A DNA stretch of 64,000 nucleotides, taken from positions 1,292,673-1,356,672 of the forward strand of contig CAWACW010000016.1 of the NCBI GenBank assembly GCA_963780635.1, read 5' to 3'. Source of the DNA: DATEPR01 sp963780635 (GTDB taxonomy: Bacteria > Actinomycetota > Actinomycetes > Mycobacteriales > Pseudonocardiaceae). The notes below the pieces were generated by a model. That model did not search any database. It was not told the origin of the DNA and saw only the letters and a program-made list of their open reading frames with translations. Both the position numbers and the translations under genes were made by a program. Each line of letters opens with the position of its first letter. Position 1 is the first letter of the stretch. This document shows positions 26,485 to 35,061 of the stretch, piece by piece.

Positions 26485-26877
26485 GTGAGTGAACCGCAGC
26501 GCGAGTGGAAGATCGGTGAGCTGGCCGCAGAGACAGGGCTGACTGTGCGCACCCTGCACCATTATGACCAGATCGGCTTGTTGTCATCGACTCTGCGCAC
26601 CACGAGAGGGCACCGGCTCTACACCGCCGCGACCCGGCTCTATCAGATCGTTGCGCTGCGGCGTCTTGGTCGTCGCCTCGATCAGATCAACGACTGCCTG
26701 GTCAACCGGGTGGACCCGGCTCCGGTCCTGGCCGGGCAGCTTCGTGCGCTCGTCCAGCTCAAGGCCGGGGAGCGACTGCTCATTCAGTTGACCGCGCTCG
26801 GTCGGAGGACACCCGCCGAAGCCCTCGACGATCATCTACGATCAATCCAAGGCACCGGTGTTGCGTCCACCGATTGA
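26485..26877 (+). CDS. MerR-family transcriptional regulator
   Basis: About 130 residues; start GTG 26485 gives VSEPQREWKIGELAAETGL, and GTG 26464 is an alternative. The winged helix is typical: IGELAAETGLTVRTLHHYDQ then IGLLSSTLRTTRGHRLY. The C-terminal helix is short and lacks metal-binding cysteines, so a drug- or stress-type MerR is more likely than a metal sensor. The divergent VanZ gene starts about 150 nt away, and the shared intergenic space may hold its operator. Confidence 0.85.
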   Translation: MSEPQREWKIGELAAETGLTVRTLHHYDQIGLLSSTLRTTRGHRLYTAATRLYQIVALRRLGRRLDQINDCLVNRVDPAPVLAGQLRALVQLKAGERLLIQLTALGRRTPAEALDDHLRSIQGTGVASTD

Positions 26878-26945
26878 ATCCGCCCATAGTGCTACGCGGC
26901 GCCGCCGGTGGACCCGGAAAGGCCTGAACGAAACACAAGACGAGA

Positions 26946-27833
26946 TCAGTCCTCGTAGTCGTGCAGGGGCCGCAGTGGGCCGACGAGGTAGTCGGCGGAA
27001 TTCAGCGTTCGGTCCGTGAAGAACCGGACCGCCAGGTCGGCCACATCTCTCGCTCGTTCGAGCACGACCCAGTGGTCGGAGTCCTTCATGGTGTGGAATC
27101 GGCTGCCGGGAATCGTGGCCGCGAACGCCCGTTGGTGTTCCGGGGAGGTGATCGTGTCGTGTTCGCCGGTGAACACCAGTGTTGGCACACCCGACAGGCT
27201 GCCGTCGAACGACGGTCTGGTCAGCAGCGCCCGGTGCAGATAGTCCATGGCGTGCGGTTCGTGCAGTGCCGCGTGCATCATCGACCGTCGCACATACCGG
27301 TAGACCAGTGATCTCGCGATCACGTGACGGCTTTCGTCAAGGCAGAGTTGGGCTCTGGCCGCCATCGTGACGAACTCCTCCGCGCACCCGGCGTCCAGGC
27401 GCGCGGCTGCCTGTCGCAGCCTCGCCAACTGTTCGCTGTCGATGTGGTTGGCGACGCCGCCCAAGATCAAACGGGCGATACGGTCCGGGTTGCGTTGGGC
27501 GCAGCCGAAAGCGAGTTCGGCACCATAGGAGAAGCCGAACAGGTTGACCCTCGGCACGCCGAGGTCGTCGATGATGTCCTTGATCGCGGTACACAGCAGT
27601 TGGCGCCCGTGCCCGGGCGGCAGCGGGTCGGCAACGCCCATTCCGGGCAGATCGGCGGTCACGAGGGTGGCGACGGGGGAGACCTGGTCCTCCATGTGCG
27701 GCCAGCCGAGCATGCCCTGCAACGCACCGCCGACCACGATGACCGGTTCGGTGAGCGGCCGTCGCTGGAGCAGCACGCGGTAGGTGTAGCGCACCCCGTC
27801 GACCGTCCGTTCGCGGACGAATTCCTCCGGCAT
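26946..27833 (-). CDS. Alpha/beta hydrolase (thioesterase-like candidate)
   Basis: 295 residues from ATG 27833 (AAGAGG upstream). The nucleophile elbow is LFGFSYGAELAFG (G-x-S-x-G), the acid is probably in VFTGEHDTITSPEHQ and the His is in MKDSDHWVVLERAR. It lies 22 nt after the ketosynthase on the same strand, third gene of an ACP-ketosynthase-hydrolase cassette. The position suggests that it releases or edits an ACP-bound acyl chain; this is inferred from context only. Confidence 0.8.
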   Translation of the reverse strand: MPEEFVRERTVDGVRYTYRVLLQRRPLTEPVIVVGGALQGMLGWPHMEDQVSPVATLVTADLPGMGVADPLPPGHGRQLLCTAIKDIIDDLGVPRVNLFGFSYGAELAFGCAQRNPDRIARLILGGVANHIDSEQLARLRQAAARLDAGCAEEFVTMAARAQLCLDESRHVIARSLVYRYVRRSMMHAALHEPHAMDYLHRALLTRPSFDGSLSGVPTLVFTGEHDTITSPEHQRAFAATIPGSRFHTMKDSDHWVVLERARDVADLAVRFFTDRTLNSADYLVGPLRPLHDYED

Positions 27834-27855
27834 GATCCTCTTCTTGTTCTGAGGG

Positions 27856-29097
27856 TCAGCAGCCGCGAGTGAGCACGAGCGCCGCGTTGTGGCCGCCGAA
27901 GCCCATCGATGTCTTGACCGCACAGTCGAACGTCGCCGGCCGGGCCTCCTTGCTGACCACCTCGATCGGGATCCGGATGTCCCGGGTCGCCAGGTTGGCG
28001 GTCGGCGGGACCAACTGGTGTTGCAGCGCCAGCACGGTCAGCGCCGTCTCGATACCGCCCGACGCGCCCAGCGCGTGACCGGTCATCCCCTTCGTGGAGG
28101 TGACCAGCGGATGTGCGCCGAGCACCCGCTGCAGCACGGTGGCCTCGATCAGATCGTTGACGACGGTCGACGTGCCGTGCGCGTTGACGTGGCCGACGTC
28201 GGCACCGTCGACGTCCGCGTCGGCCATTGCGACCCGGAGTGCGCGGTCGATGCCCCTGCCCTCTGGGTCGGGTGCGACGGGGGAGTGTGCGTCGCTGGAC
28301 GCGCCGTAGCCCGTGACACCCGCCCTGACCGGCGCGTTGCGGGCCGCCGCGTGCTCGGGTCGTTCGAGGACCAGCAGGCCGGCGCCCTCACCGACGACGA
28401 AGCCGTCCCGGTCGGCGTCGAACGGCCGGCAGGCCGTCGTCGGGTCGTCGCGACGGGTGGACACGGCCCTGAGCTGGCAGGCGCTGGCGATCAGCAGGCG
28501 GGAACACACCGATTCCGCACCACCCGCGATGGCGATGTCGCAGGCACCGGAGCGCAGCAGTTGCAGCGCCGTGCCGATGGCGACCGTGCCGGAGGAACAC
28601 GCGGTGGCCACGGCCATGCTCGGCCCACGGGCACCGAGGTCCATGCAGACGCTGGCACTGGCGCCGTTCAGGGTGGTCATCGTGGCGAGCTTCGGCGAGA
28701 CGCGACGCGCACCCTTCTCCGCGAGCACGGCGCTCTGCTCGTCGTAGAACGGCAGGCCACCGTGGGCGGACCCGATGACGACCGCCACCCGGTCCCCGTC
28801 CCATTCGGACGGATCGAGACCCGCGTCCGCGACGGCCTCGCGGGCGGCGATCACGGCGAGCTGGGAGAATCGGTCCATCAGCCTGCGGGCCATCACGCCG
28901 AGCATCGCCTCAGTGTCCAGATCGTCGATGCTGTACATGAAATCGCACGACAGACCGAGGAGTTCGTCCCGTTGGCGCACCCCGGCCGGGGTGTTCGACC
29001 GTGTCACACTCCGCCAGGTCGCATCGACACCGACACCGGCCGCCGTCACCAGGCCGAGGCCCGTGACCGCCGCGGTGTGCCGCCTCAGCGCGCGCAC
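27856..29097 (-). CDS. Beta-ketoacyl-ACP synthase (KAS II/FabF type)
   Basis: 413 residues, GTG start at 29097, two nt after the ACP stop. The Cys-His-His triad is complete: Cys in AVATACSSGTVAIGTAL, His in NAHGTSTVVND and His in KGMTGHALGASGG, plus the family end KTSMGFGGHNAALVL. It condenses an acyl starter with a malonyl-type extender on ACP. No acyltransferase, ketoreductase or dehydratase is adjacent, so it must borrow them from fatty-acid synthesis or perform a single condensation. Confidence 0.9.
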   Translation of the reverse strand: MRALRRHTAAVTGLGLVTAAGVGVDATWRSVTRSNTPAGVRQRDELLGLSCDFMYSIDDLDTEAMLGVMARRLMDRFSQLAVIAAREAVADAGLDPSEWDGDRVAVVIGSAHGGLPFYDEQSAVLAEKGARRVSPKLATMTTLNGASASVCMDLGARGPSMAVATACSSGTVAIGTALQLLRSGACDIAIAGGAESVCSRLLIASACQLRAVSTRRDDPTTACRPFDADRDGFVVGEGAGLLVLERPEHAAARNAPVRAGVTGYGASSDAHSPVAPDPEGRGIDRALRVAMADADVDGADVGHVNAHGTSTVVNDLIEATVLQRVLGAHPLVTSTKGMTGHALGASGGIETALTVLALQHQLVPPTANLATRDIRIPIEVVSKEARPATFDCAVKTSMGFGGHNAALVLTRGC

Positions 29098-29099
29098 GG

Positions 29100-29333
29100 C
29101 TACGCCACAGTCTTCTCATGCACGAGCGTGACCAGCTCGGCGACCGTGTCCCGCGAGGTCAGGTGGACGTCTTCGAGATCGATTCGCATACTCTCCTCGA
29201 TCAGCACCCGCAGCTCCTCCAGGGCGAGCGAGTCCATACCGAGCCCGCGTAGCTGGATGTCGGGCTGGACCGCCAACGAGTCCACGCCGAAGTTCTTGGT
29301 CAGCAACGTACTGATCTGTTCCGCGACGTTCAC
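29100..29333 (-). CDS. Acyl carrier protein
   Basis: 77 residues, start GTG 29333 chosen because GGAG lies eight bases upstream. The phosphopantetheine site is LRGLGMDSLALEELRVLI, with Ser in Asp-Ser-Leu; the four-helix pattern and acidic character are right. It is the first gene of the ACP-ketosynthase-hydrolase cassette and is almost fused in spacing to the ketosynthase. Separate from the primary fatty-acid ACP, it is probably dedicated to this cassette. Confidence 0.9.
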   Translation of the reverse strand: MNVAEQISTLLTKNFGVDSLAVQPDIQLRGLGMDSLALEELRVLIEESMRIDLEDVHLTSRDTVAELVTLVHEKTVA

Positions 29334-29936
29334 TCGGTCGTTCTCCACTCTCGTCCAGGGGTCCTGCGATCCGCCTGGATTCGGCCGCACAGGGGCGGGC
29401 TCCGGCGCGCAGCGGGATCCCTTTATACGTCCTCGCAGGACCAACTTTCCGGAACGCCGGCCGATGTACGCCCGATCGAGTGAGATTCCTGGACGTGCGG
29501 ACGGCCCCGGACTGTGCAGTCCGACCGCGCGGTTCGGGGCCGGTCGTGCCGATCATGGCAAAAGCGTCTCGATTACGCCCGAACGGTATGACCAAAGCAG
29601 GCTGCCGCTGTCCCGCACCGTGGGGCGGTGTGCTCCCAGCCCGCCACCTTGACAGACACGACCGGATCCCGCAGGCACCAACCGGGTGGTGGGGACGCCC
29701 TTTCGAGGGATCTGAGAAATGTGGACCGGCCCACCCAGCCGGGCTGTGGTTCGCTGCGAACTAGACCACGGCCGGGTAGCGGATTTGGCCTGGGCCGCGC
29801 GGCTTTGGTGATCATCTGCTCGGTGCCCGCGTGGTCTGTGCAAGGTGCTGACCCGGCCGAATGCCGTGCGTCGGGCTGTCCGGTGTAGAGCACCGACCTG
29901 GCCACGGTGGTTGTCCCACGACCGGAGGAACGATTC
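29334..29936. other. Intergenic region, no convincing gene
   Basis: About 600 bases between two divergent transcription units, so both promoters must lie here. Open frames on both strands are short and have atypical codon use. GGAGG at the right end serves the Tat-signal gene. Confidence 0.5.
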
Positions 29937-30281
29937 ATGACAAGTGAAGACCGCCAGGGCACCCCTGCCGTGCCGGACAGCGAGACCCCGGGTCTGTCCC
30001 GCCGTGGCCTGCTGCGCAGTGCCGCGGGTCTGGGTGTCGCCGGCGTCGCTGCCGGCTTGCTGATCGACGTCACGGGCGGCACGGCATCGGCTGCCCAGAC
30101 CGCCGCCCAGACCGCCGCCCAGGACGGCCATGCGCCGACGTCCGCGGGTGGGCCCTTGGTTGCTCACGTCCATGACGCCCGCACCGGCGAGGTGGACCTG
30201 TTCGCGGGGGAGCGGCACGTGCGCGTGCACAACCCGGCCCTCGCTCACGCCTTGACCAACGCCGCGGCCACCGGCCGCTGA
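29937..30281 (+). CDS. Small Tat-exported protein of unknown function
   Basis: 114 residues from ATG 29937 behind GGAGGAACG. The N-terminus has a twin-arginine motif and hydrophobic stretch (GLSRRGLLRSAAGLGVAGVA) ending near TASA-AQ, a likely cleavage site. A short TAAQ-TAAQ repeat follows, then about 50 residues (LVAHVHDARTGEVDLFAGER) of unknown fold. Tat export suggests that it folds or binds a cofactor before export. It precedes the DUF4331 gene by 170 nt. Confidence 0.75.
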   Translation: MTSEDRQGTPAVPDSETPGLSRRGLLRSAAGLGVAGVAAGLLIDVTGGTASAAQTAAQTAAQDGHAPTSAGGPLVAHVHDARTGEVDLFAGERHVRVHNPALAHALTNAAATGR

Positions 30282-30452
30282 CCTCGCCAGATCGCTGCGC
30301 ACAGCAGGCACTGACAACACTCTCGGCTGCCGCTGCCCCTCGTGCTGACACCTCTCGCCCAGACCCGGGTGAGTGCTGACGCATGTGCCGGCGCATGCCG
30401 TCGTTCATTGCCTTTCCTTTCCGGTCACCAACTTTTGCGTGAGGTGTAGTGA

Positions 30453-31883
30453 ATGTCTTCGCACAAGGAAGCCCCAGGCATCGTCAACGATGCCGCGGCG
30501 GACAACACTGATGTCTACGCGTTCGTGTCGCCGGACAAGCCGGACACGGTCACGTTGATCGCGAACTTCGTGCCGCTGGAAGACCCCGACGGTGGCCCGA
30601 ACTTCTTCGAGTTCGGCGACGACGTGCTCTACGAGATCCATGTCAGCAACTCCGGCACCGCGTTGGCCGACATCACCTACCAGTTCCGGTTTCGTACCGA
30701 GGTGCGCGACGAGAACACCTTCCTCTACAACACCGGTCCGATCACGTCGCTGAACAGTCCTAACTGGAACCGCCGCCAGTTCTATTCGATGGTCGAACTC
30801 GACCAGCACGGCAGACGGGTCCGGGGCGGTGTGGCCAACGCCGCCTGCCCGCCGTGCAACATCGGCCCGGCTTCGACCCCGAACTACGCCGCGCTCGCCA
30901 CAGCTGCGGTGTGCTCGACCGAACTGGGTGGCAAGGTGTTCGCCGGGCAGCGCGCGGAGGGCTTCTACGTCGACCTGGGTGCGATCTTCGACCTCGGCGA
31001 CCTGCGGCCGTTCCAGAACCTGAACGCCTTCAACAAGATGCCGGCCGCGCCGGGGATCAACTCCACCAAGGCGAAGAACATTCACTCCATCGTCCTGCAG
31101 GTACCCAAGAGTCAGCTGTCCAGCCACTACCAGGATCCGAAGGACCCTCGTGCCACGATCGGGGTCTGGGCGACCGCGAGCCGGCAGCGCTCCCGGCTGT
31201 ACAACACGCCCAGGCCGGGCGAGGTGCTCAACGTCGGTCCGTTCGTGCAGATCTCCCGGCAGGGCAACCCACTGTTCAACGAGGTCCTGGTGCCGATGGG
31301 CAAAAAGGACCTGTTCAACGCCACCCAGCCCCATGACGACAAGCAGTTCCTCCAGCAGGTGGCCCACCCCGAGTTGGCGGCCCTGCTGCCCGTGCTCTAC
31401 CCGGGCGTGTTCCCCAACCTGGACAAGCTCAACAAGTCGGGCAAGCCGCGCGCGGACCTGGAGGCGATCCTGCTCACCGGGCTCCCGGCGGGCGTCGTGC
31501 CCGGATTCCAGAACACCACCGGCGCCACCCAGGCCGACATGCTCCGGTTGAACCTGGCGATCCCGCCGACCACCCACAACCCGTCCAACCTCGGGCTGAT
31601 CGGTGGTGACCCGGCCGGCTACCCCAACGGGCGCCGGGTGTTCGACGACGTCACCACCATCGAACTGCGCGCTCTGGCCGGAGCGACGTATCCGCTGATC
31701 GACAAGACCTACGAGCCCGACGCGGCGGCGGGTGCGATCACGCCCGGACTGACCTCCTCCAACACCGACGTCACCGCCGAGAACACCATGCACTACCTAC
31801 CCACGTTCCCCTATCTGGGTGTTCCGCATGCGGGCTTCGACGTCCCCGCCACCAACACACCTGCCAAGGTCAGCAGCTACTGA
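30453..31883 (+). CDS. DUF4331 family protein
   Basis: 476 residues. The start MSSHKEAPGIVNDAAADNTD and VYAFVSPDKPDTVTLIANFV are diagnostic of DUF4331, as is GGPNFFEFGDDVLYEIHVSN. The function of the family is not known. Many members are exported, but this one has no signal peptide; the start is well placed after GAGGTG. It lies between a small Tat-exported protein and a His-rich protein on the same strand, a recurring kind of neighbourhood worth noting. Confidence 0.85.
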   Translation: MSSHKEAPGIVNDAAADNTDVYAFVSPDKPDTVTLIANFVPLEDPDGGPNFFEFGDDVLYEIHVSNSGTALADITYQFRFRTEVRDENTFLYNTGPITSLNSPNWNRRQFYSMVELDQHGRRVRGGVANAACPPCNIGPASTPNYAALATAAVCSTELGGKVFAGQRAEGFYVDLGAIFDLGDLRPFQNLNAFNKMPAAPGINSTKAKNIHSIVLQVPKSQLSSHYQDPKDPRATIGVWATASRQRSRLYNTPRPGEVLNVGPFVQISRQGNPLFNEVLVPMGKKDLFNATQPHDDKQFLQQVAHPELAALLPVLYPGVFPNLDKLNKSGKPRADLEAILLTGLPAGVVPGFQNTTGATQADMLRLNLAIPPTTHNPSNLGLIGGDPAGYPNGRRVFDDVTTIELRALAGATYPLIDKTYEPDAAAGAITPGLTSSNTDVTAENTMHYLPTFPYLGVPHAGFDVPATNTPAKVSSY

Positions 31884-32022
31884 CACGCCACGACGTGCCC
31901 CTGATCGGGCACGCCTGAAAGCCGGTCTCCGGGTCCGCAAGAAAGCAACATGGGTGAGCGGATACCCGGAGACCGGCGTCCCGGGTGACGATCAGGTCAG
32001 CCGAACTCCAGAAACGGGAACG

Positions 32023-32409
32023 ATGAGCGAACACTCGCCCCACGCCTCACAGTCCGCGGTCGTGCTCGACATCGGCGGCGACATCGGTGCCCTGATCCTC
32101 TACACCAGCGCCTCCGACGACGAAGCCGAGATCGACATCAGCCCCGGCACCGACCCCACGGCGACTCGCAGCCACAACCAGGTCCATCCCCGGCGTGCTC
32201 CGGCGGGGACGGTCCACAGCGCGGTCTACCCGTCGCTGCGGGCAGGTCGCTACACGATCTGGCGGGACGACGCCACACCCGAGGCCACCATCACCATCCA
32301 CGGTGGACAGATCACCGAACACGTCCTCTCGGCGCCACTGGAACCAGGACATCACGCCCACGGCCACGACGGCCGGCACACTCACGAGGGCAGTCACGGC
32401 CACGGCTAG
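32023..32409 (+). CDS. Small protein with His-rich C-terminus
   Basis: 128 residues from ATG 32023. The body (VVLDIGGDIGALILYTSASD, GTVHSAVYPSLRAGRYTIWR) looks like a small beta-sandwich. The end, GHHAHGHDGRHTHEGSHGHG, has eight histidines in twenty residues, a likely site for Zn, Ni or Cu. It follows the DUF4331 gene by 140 nt, so metal handling linked to that protein is a fair guess. The family is not characterised. Confidence 0.7.
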   Translation: MSEHSPHASQSAVVLDIGGDIGALILYTSASDDEAEIDISPGTDPTATRSHNQVHPRRAPAGTVHSAVYPSLRAGRYTIWRDDATPEATITIHGGQITEHVLSAPLEPGHHAHGHDGRHTHEGSHGHG

Positions 32410-32479
32410 CTTGACTCTGTCGGTGATCTTGGTTTCACCGGTAGCACATGATCAGCAGCATGATCAGCCTCGTTCATGG

Positions 32480-32800
32480 CCGATGCAGCTACCGAGGTGC
32501 CCGTTGTCCGTCCGTGTCCGTTCCGGTGAGCAGGTTCGGTCTCTGACCGCGCAGGTCGCGCGGGCGCGCGATCCGGCCGGTACGACCGCGATGTGGGTGA
32601 AAGATCGGCTCAACGGGCTGTGGGGCGACGCGGACTTCCTCGACTGGTACCCGCGCGATGCCCCGGTCACTCAGCCGCTCAGTTGGGCACGGTCTGCGTG
32701 CTGCAGTTCCTGCTCGATCCCTCCGACCGGCAGGCAGCCGAGGCGGTGCGTTGCCGCATCGATTTCAAGTACGCCCTGGCTCTGGAATTGTCACCTGCCC
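32480..32800 (+). pseudogene. IS1182-like transposase, N-terminal remnant
   Basis: The reading ARARDPAGTTAMWVKDRLNG then LWGDADFLDWYPRD, and after a shift near 32670 VCVLQFLLDPSDRQAAEAVR then CRIDFKYALALEL, is the N-terminal (DUF772) domain of IS1182-family transposases. After about 32790 the similarity stops and no DDE catalytic region or terminal repeats were found. It marks an old insertion near the left edge of the carbamoyl cluster. Confidence 0.7.
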
Positions 32801-33549
32801 CAAGGGCAGGTCAGCAGGGGTTGGCATGGTCCTTATCCGACCTCCTCGCCCACCGCGGCCCCGCTGATCGTGGCGCGGTTCACCACGTTCAAGCGCCGAG
32901 GCTGCCGCGACCTGATTGAGCCAGATTGCCCGATATGTGCAGGTGAGGGTCTTGCCACGAGCGGTTCTTTCGAGTCCCGAAACCGGGCGACCACGTCAGA
33001 CCGTAGCTTATGTATCATCGATTCAGTGGCAACTGATATTGATCATATATATCTGCAACCTCGAATGAGAAGACCGCTTCGACTCGCAGACGTGCAGCGA
33101 GCGAGGCCTCATAACGATGAGGCGTGGGCGTCACGGTCATGTTCAGTTTCTGTCCATGTCTCGCGGATCTGCATCCAAGATGGCGATCTGGCAGCGCCGA
33201 TCGGCCATTGTCGTCCCGCTGATCTCGGCTTCCAGGTCGCCGCTGCGCGACTTCCGGTTCGCGGCGCTGTCGACACCCGTATCGGAGGGCCCGCGCGATC
33301 ACGCGCAAGGTCTCGCGTTGGAGCGGATGCGCTGAACGTTGTTTTCGCACGTGAAACCACGCGAACTTGCTCGCCACGGCAAGGTCGGATCTGTTTCATT
33401 TCGCACGACCCTGCTGCGGCATTGGGTCACTCGATTGGCGGAACGGCAGCAACCATGCGTCACGTACGCTACCGAGGCTGGATGAGACTGCATAGCACTG
33501 ACAAAGATCTAGTAGTCGTGCCTGGGGGGGCCGCTTTGAGTAGATATGC
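32801..33549. other. AT-richer region without recognised gene
   Basis: The local GC falls (for example TGATCATATATATCTGC near 33040). Frames on both strands are short and unlike any family I know. It may contain the remaining debris of the insertion sequence and the distal promoter of the downstream operon. Confidence 0.45.
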
Positions 33550-33579
33550 TGATCCTTCCGCGCTTCGCGCGGTTGATCA
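33550..33579 (+). promoter_or_regulatory. Hairpin in the leader of the carbamoyl cluster
   Basis: TGATC-CTT-CCGCGC-TTC-GCGCGG-TT-GATCA forms a two-part stem (6 bp around a 3-nt loop, then 5 bp after a small internal bulge), about 115 nt upstream of the first gene. It could be an operator for a repressor or an RNA leader hairpin. No regulator gene lies in the cluster. Confidence 0.4.
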
Positions 33580-33693
33580 TCTGGTCGTGGGGAACGGACT
33601 CGTTCTGCGGCATCGTCGGTAGTCCGACATCAGGTCGCATACCCTTCGATCCCATAGCCCGTATCTGTGACATGTGTCGAGGAGTAACTACAC

Positions 33694-35061
33694 GTGCCCG
33701 CGAAAAAGATCTTATTTGTTTACACGCGCGGCGGCGCTCCCTTGGAGTACGCATTTCCGCAAATCGCGCGGCAGGGTGAACTGCACGTTCTGGCGCTGAC
33801 CGAACTTCCGGCGCGGACCAGGCATCTCTGGGAAAAGAATTGCGTCGATATCGTCGACCGGCACACTGATGTGCCGGACGACGAAAAGATGGTCGATGTG
33901 ATAGTCGAACACGCCGAGCGGATCCGCGCCGACGCGGTTATGTGTCTGTCGGAGTTCTCGGTGCTGGCCGTCGCTCAGGCCTGCGAGCGGCTGGGCATGC
34001 CCGGGCCAGGGTTGAACGCGACGCGGTCCCGCGACAAGCGACTGATGCGGGCGGTGTGGCGCGATGCCGGCGTGCCCAGTCCGCGGTTCCGCCAGGTGAC
34101 CAGCCAGGACGATCTCGCGTCGGCGCTGACCGAACTTGCGACACCTTTCCTGCTCAAGTCCGCCTTCGGTGCGGGTTCCATCGGCCAGCTGGTGATCAGT
34201 GATGGAGCCGACGTGGCGGACGCCTGGGCGGCGAGTCAGGACGCGGTCGCCAAAGCGTCGAGGTCCGGCTTCATGGAGTTGGGCGACCGGCATGCCGGTC
34301 AGCAGTTCCTCGTCGAGGAGATCATCCAGGGTTCCACCCGGACCTGGTTCGACGACGACGCGGGTTACGGTGACTACTTGAGTGTGGAAGGAATCGTTGC
34401 CGGCGGCGTATACCATCCCATCTGTATCACCACGAGAATACCGACGATTCCACCGTTCACCGAGTTGAGCAACCTGGCTCCGTGCAGCATGCCAGAAGAG
34501 TTGCAACGCAAGATCGAGGCGGTCGCCCGCAAGGCAGTGGACGCGCTGGAGCTGGACACGTGCGGTACGCACACCGAAATGAAGCTGGCGGACAACGGTG
34601 AGGTCTATCTCATCGAGTCGGCGGCGCGGTTGGGCGGCGTCATGGTGGCCAGTGAGGTCGAGACCGTCTTCGGATACGACTTGATCGGCATGCTCACCAG
34701 AGAGCACCTGGGCGAGCCGGTGGAGTACCCGGAGCGGATGCTCGTGTCCGGTTCGCGTGCCGCTGGTTCACTGTCCATCATCGCCACGGATGCCGCGGGA
34801 AATCCGTGGTCGAGTGATCTCGTCTGGGATTTCGAGTCGGTCGACTGGTCGGTGTTGCTGTCGAGTGGCTCGAGTATCGAGGCGGTACCCGGGCTGAGCG
34901 TGCCCAATGGAACACCCATGCCTCGCTACAACGAATCTGGCGGCTCTACCAACTACGCGGGCATCTTCTTCCTCCAGGCACGTGATGCGGAAACCCTGGT
35001 GAAGGACGCGTACTCAGTGCTGAACGGCCTGGAAAGCGCGTTGAAAAATGGGCAGAAGTGA
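33694..35061 (+). CDS. ATP-grasp ligase (amino-acid ligase type), first of two
   Basis: 455 residues from GTG 33694 (GAGGAG upstream). An N-terminal pre-ATP-grasp domain (VPAKKILFVYTRGGAPLEYA) is followed by the ATP-grasp fold with the nucleotide loop FLLKSAFGAGSIGQLVI and the metal-binding strand VYLIESAARLGGVM. A C-terminal extension of about 120 residues follows. Relatives join a carboxylate to an amine through an acyl phosphate, making dipeptides or amides. It is the first gene of the operon and overlaps carA by four bases. The substrate is unknown. Confidence 0.85.
   Translation: MPAKKILFVYTRGGAPLEYAFPQIARQGELHVLALTELPARTRHLWEKNCVDIVDRHTDVPDDEKMVDVIVEHAERIRADAVMCLSEFSVLAVAQACERLGMPGPGLNATRSRDKRLMRAVWRDAGVPSPRFRQVTSQDDLASALTELATPFLLKSAFGAGSIGQLVISDGADVADAWAASQDAVAKASRSGFMELGDRHAGQQFLVEEIIQGSTRTWFDDDAGYGDYLSVEGIVAGGVYHPICITTRIPTIPPFTELSNLAPCSMPEELQRKIEAVARKAVDALELDTCGTHTEMKLADNGEVYLIESAARLGGVMVASEVETVFGYDLIGMLTREHLGEPVEYPERMLVSGSRAAGSLSIIATDAAGNPWSSDLVWDFESVDWSVLLSSGSSIEAVPGLSVPNGTPMPRYNESGGSTNYAGIFFLQARDAETLVKDAYSVLNGLESALKNGQK

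Noticed and set aside
30384..31793. Minus-strand open frame opposite the DUF4331 gene
   Set aside because: The plus-strand protein has clear family motifs and a ribosome-binding site; the minus frame has neither.
32195..33622. A 475-codon plus-strand frame running through the transposase remnant
   Set aside because: It joins the tail of the His-rich gene region, part of the transposase remnant and gene-free DNA; no coherent protein.
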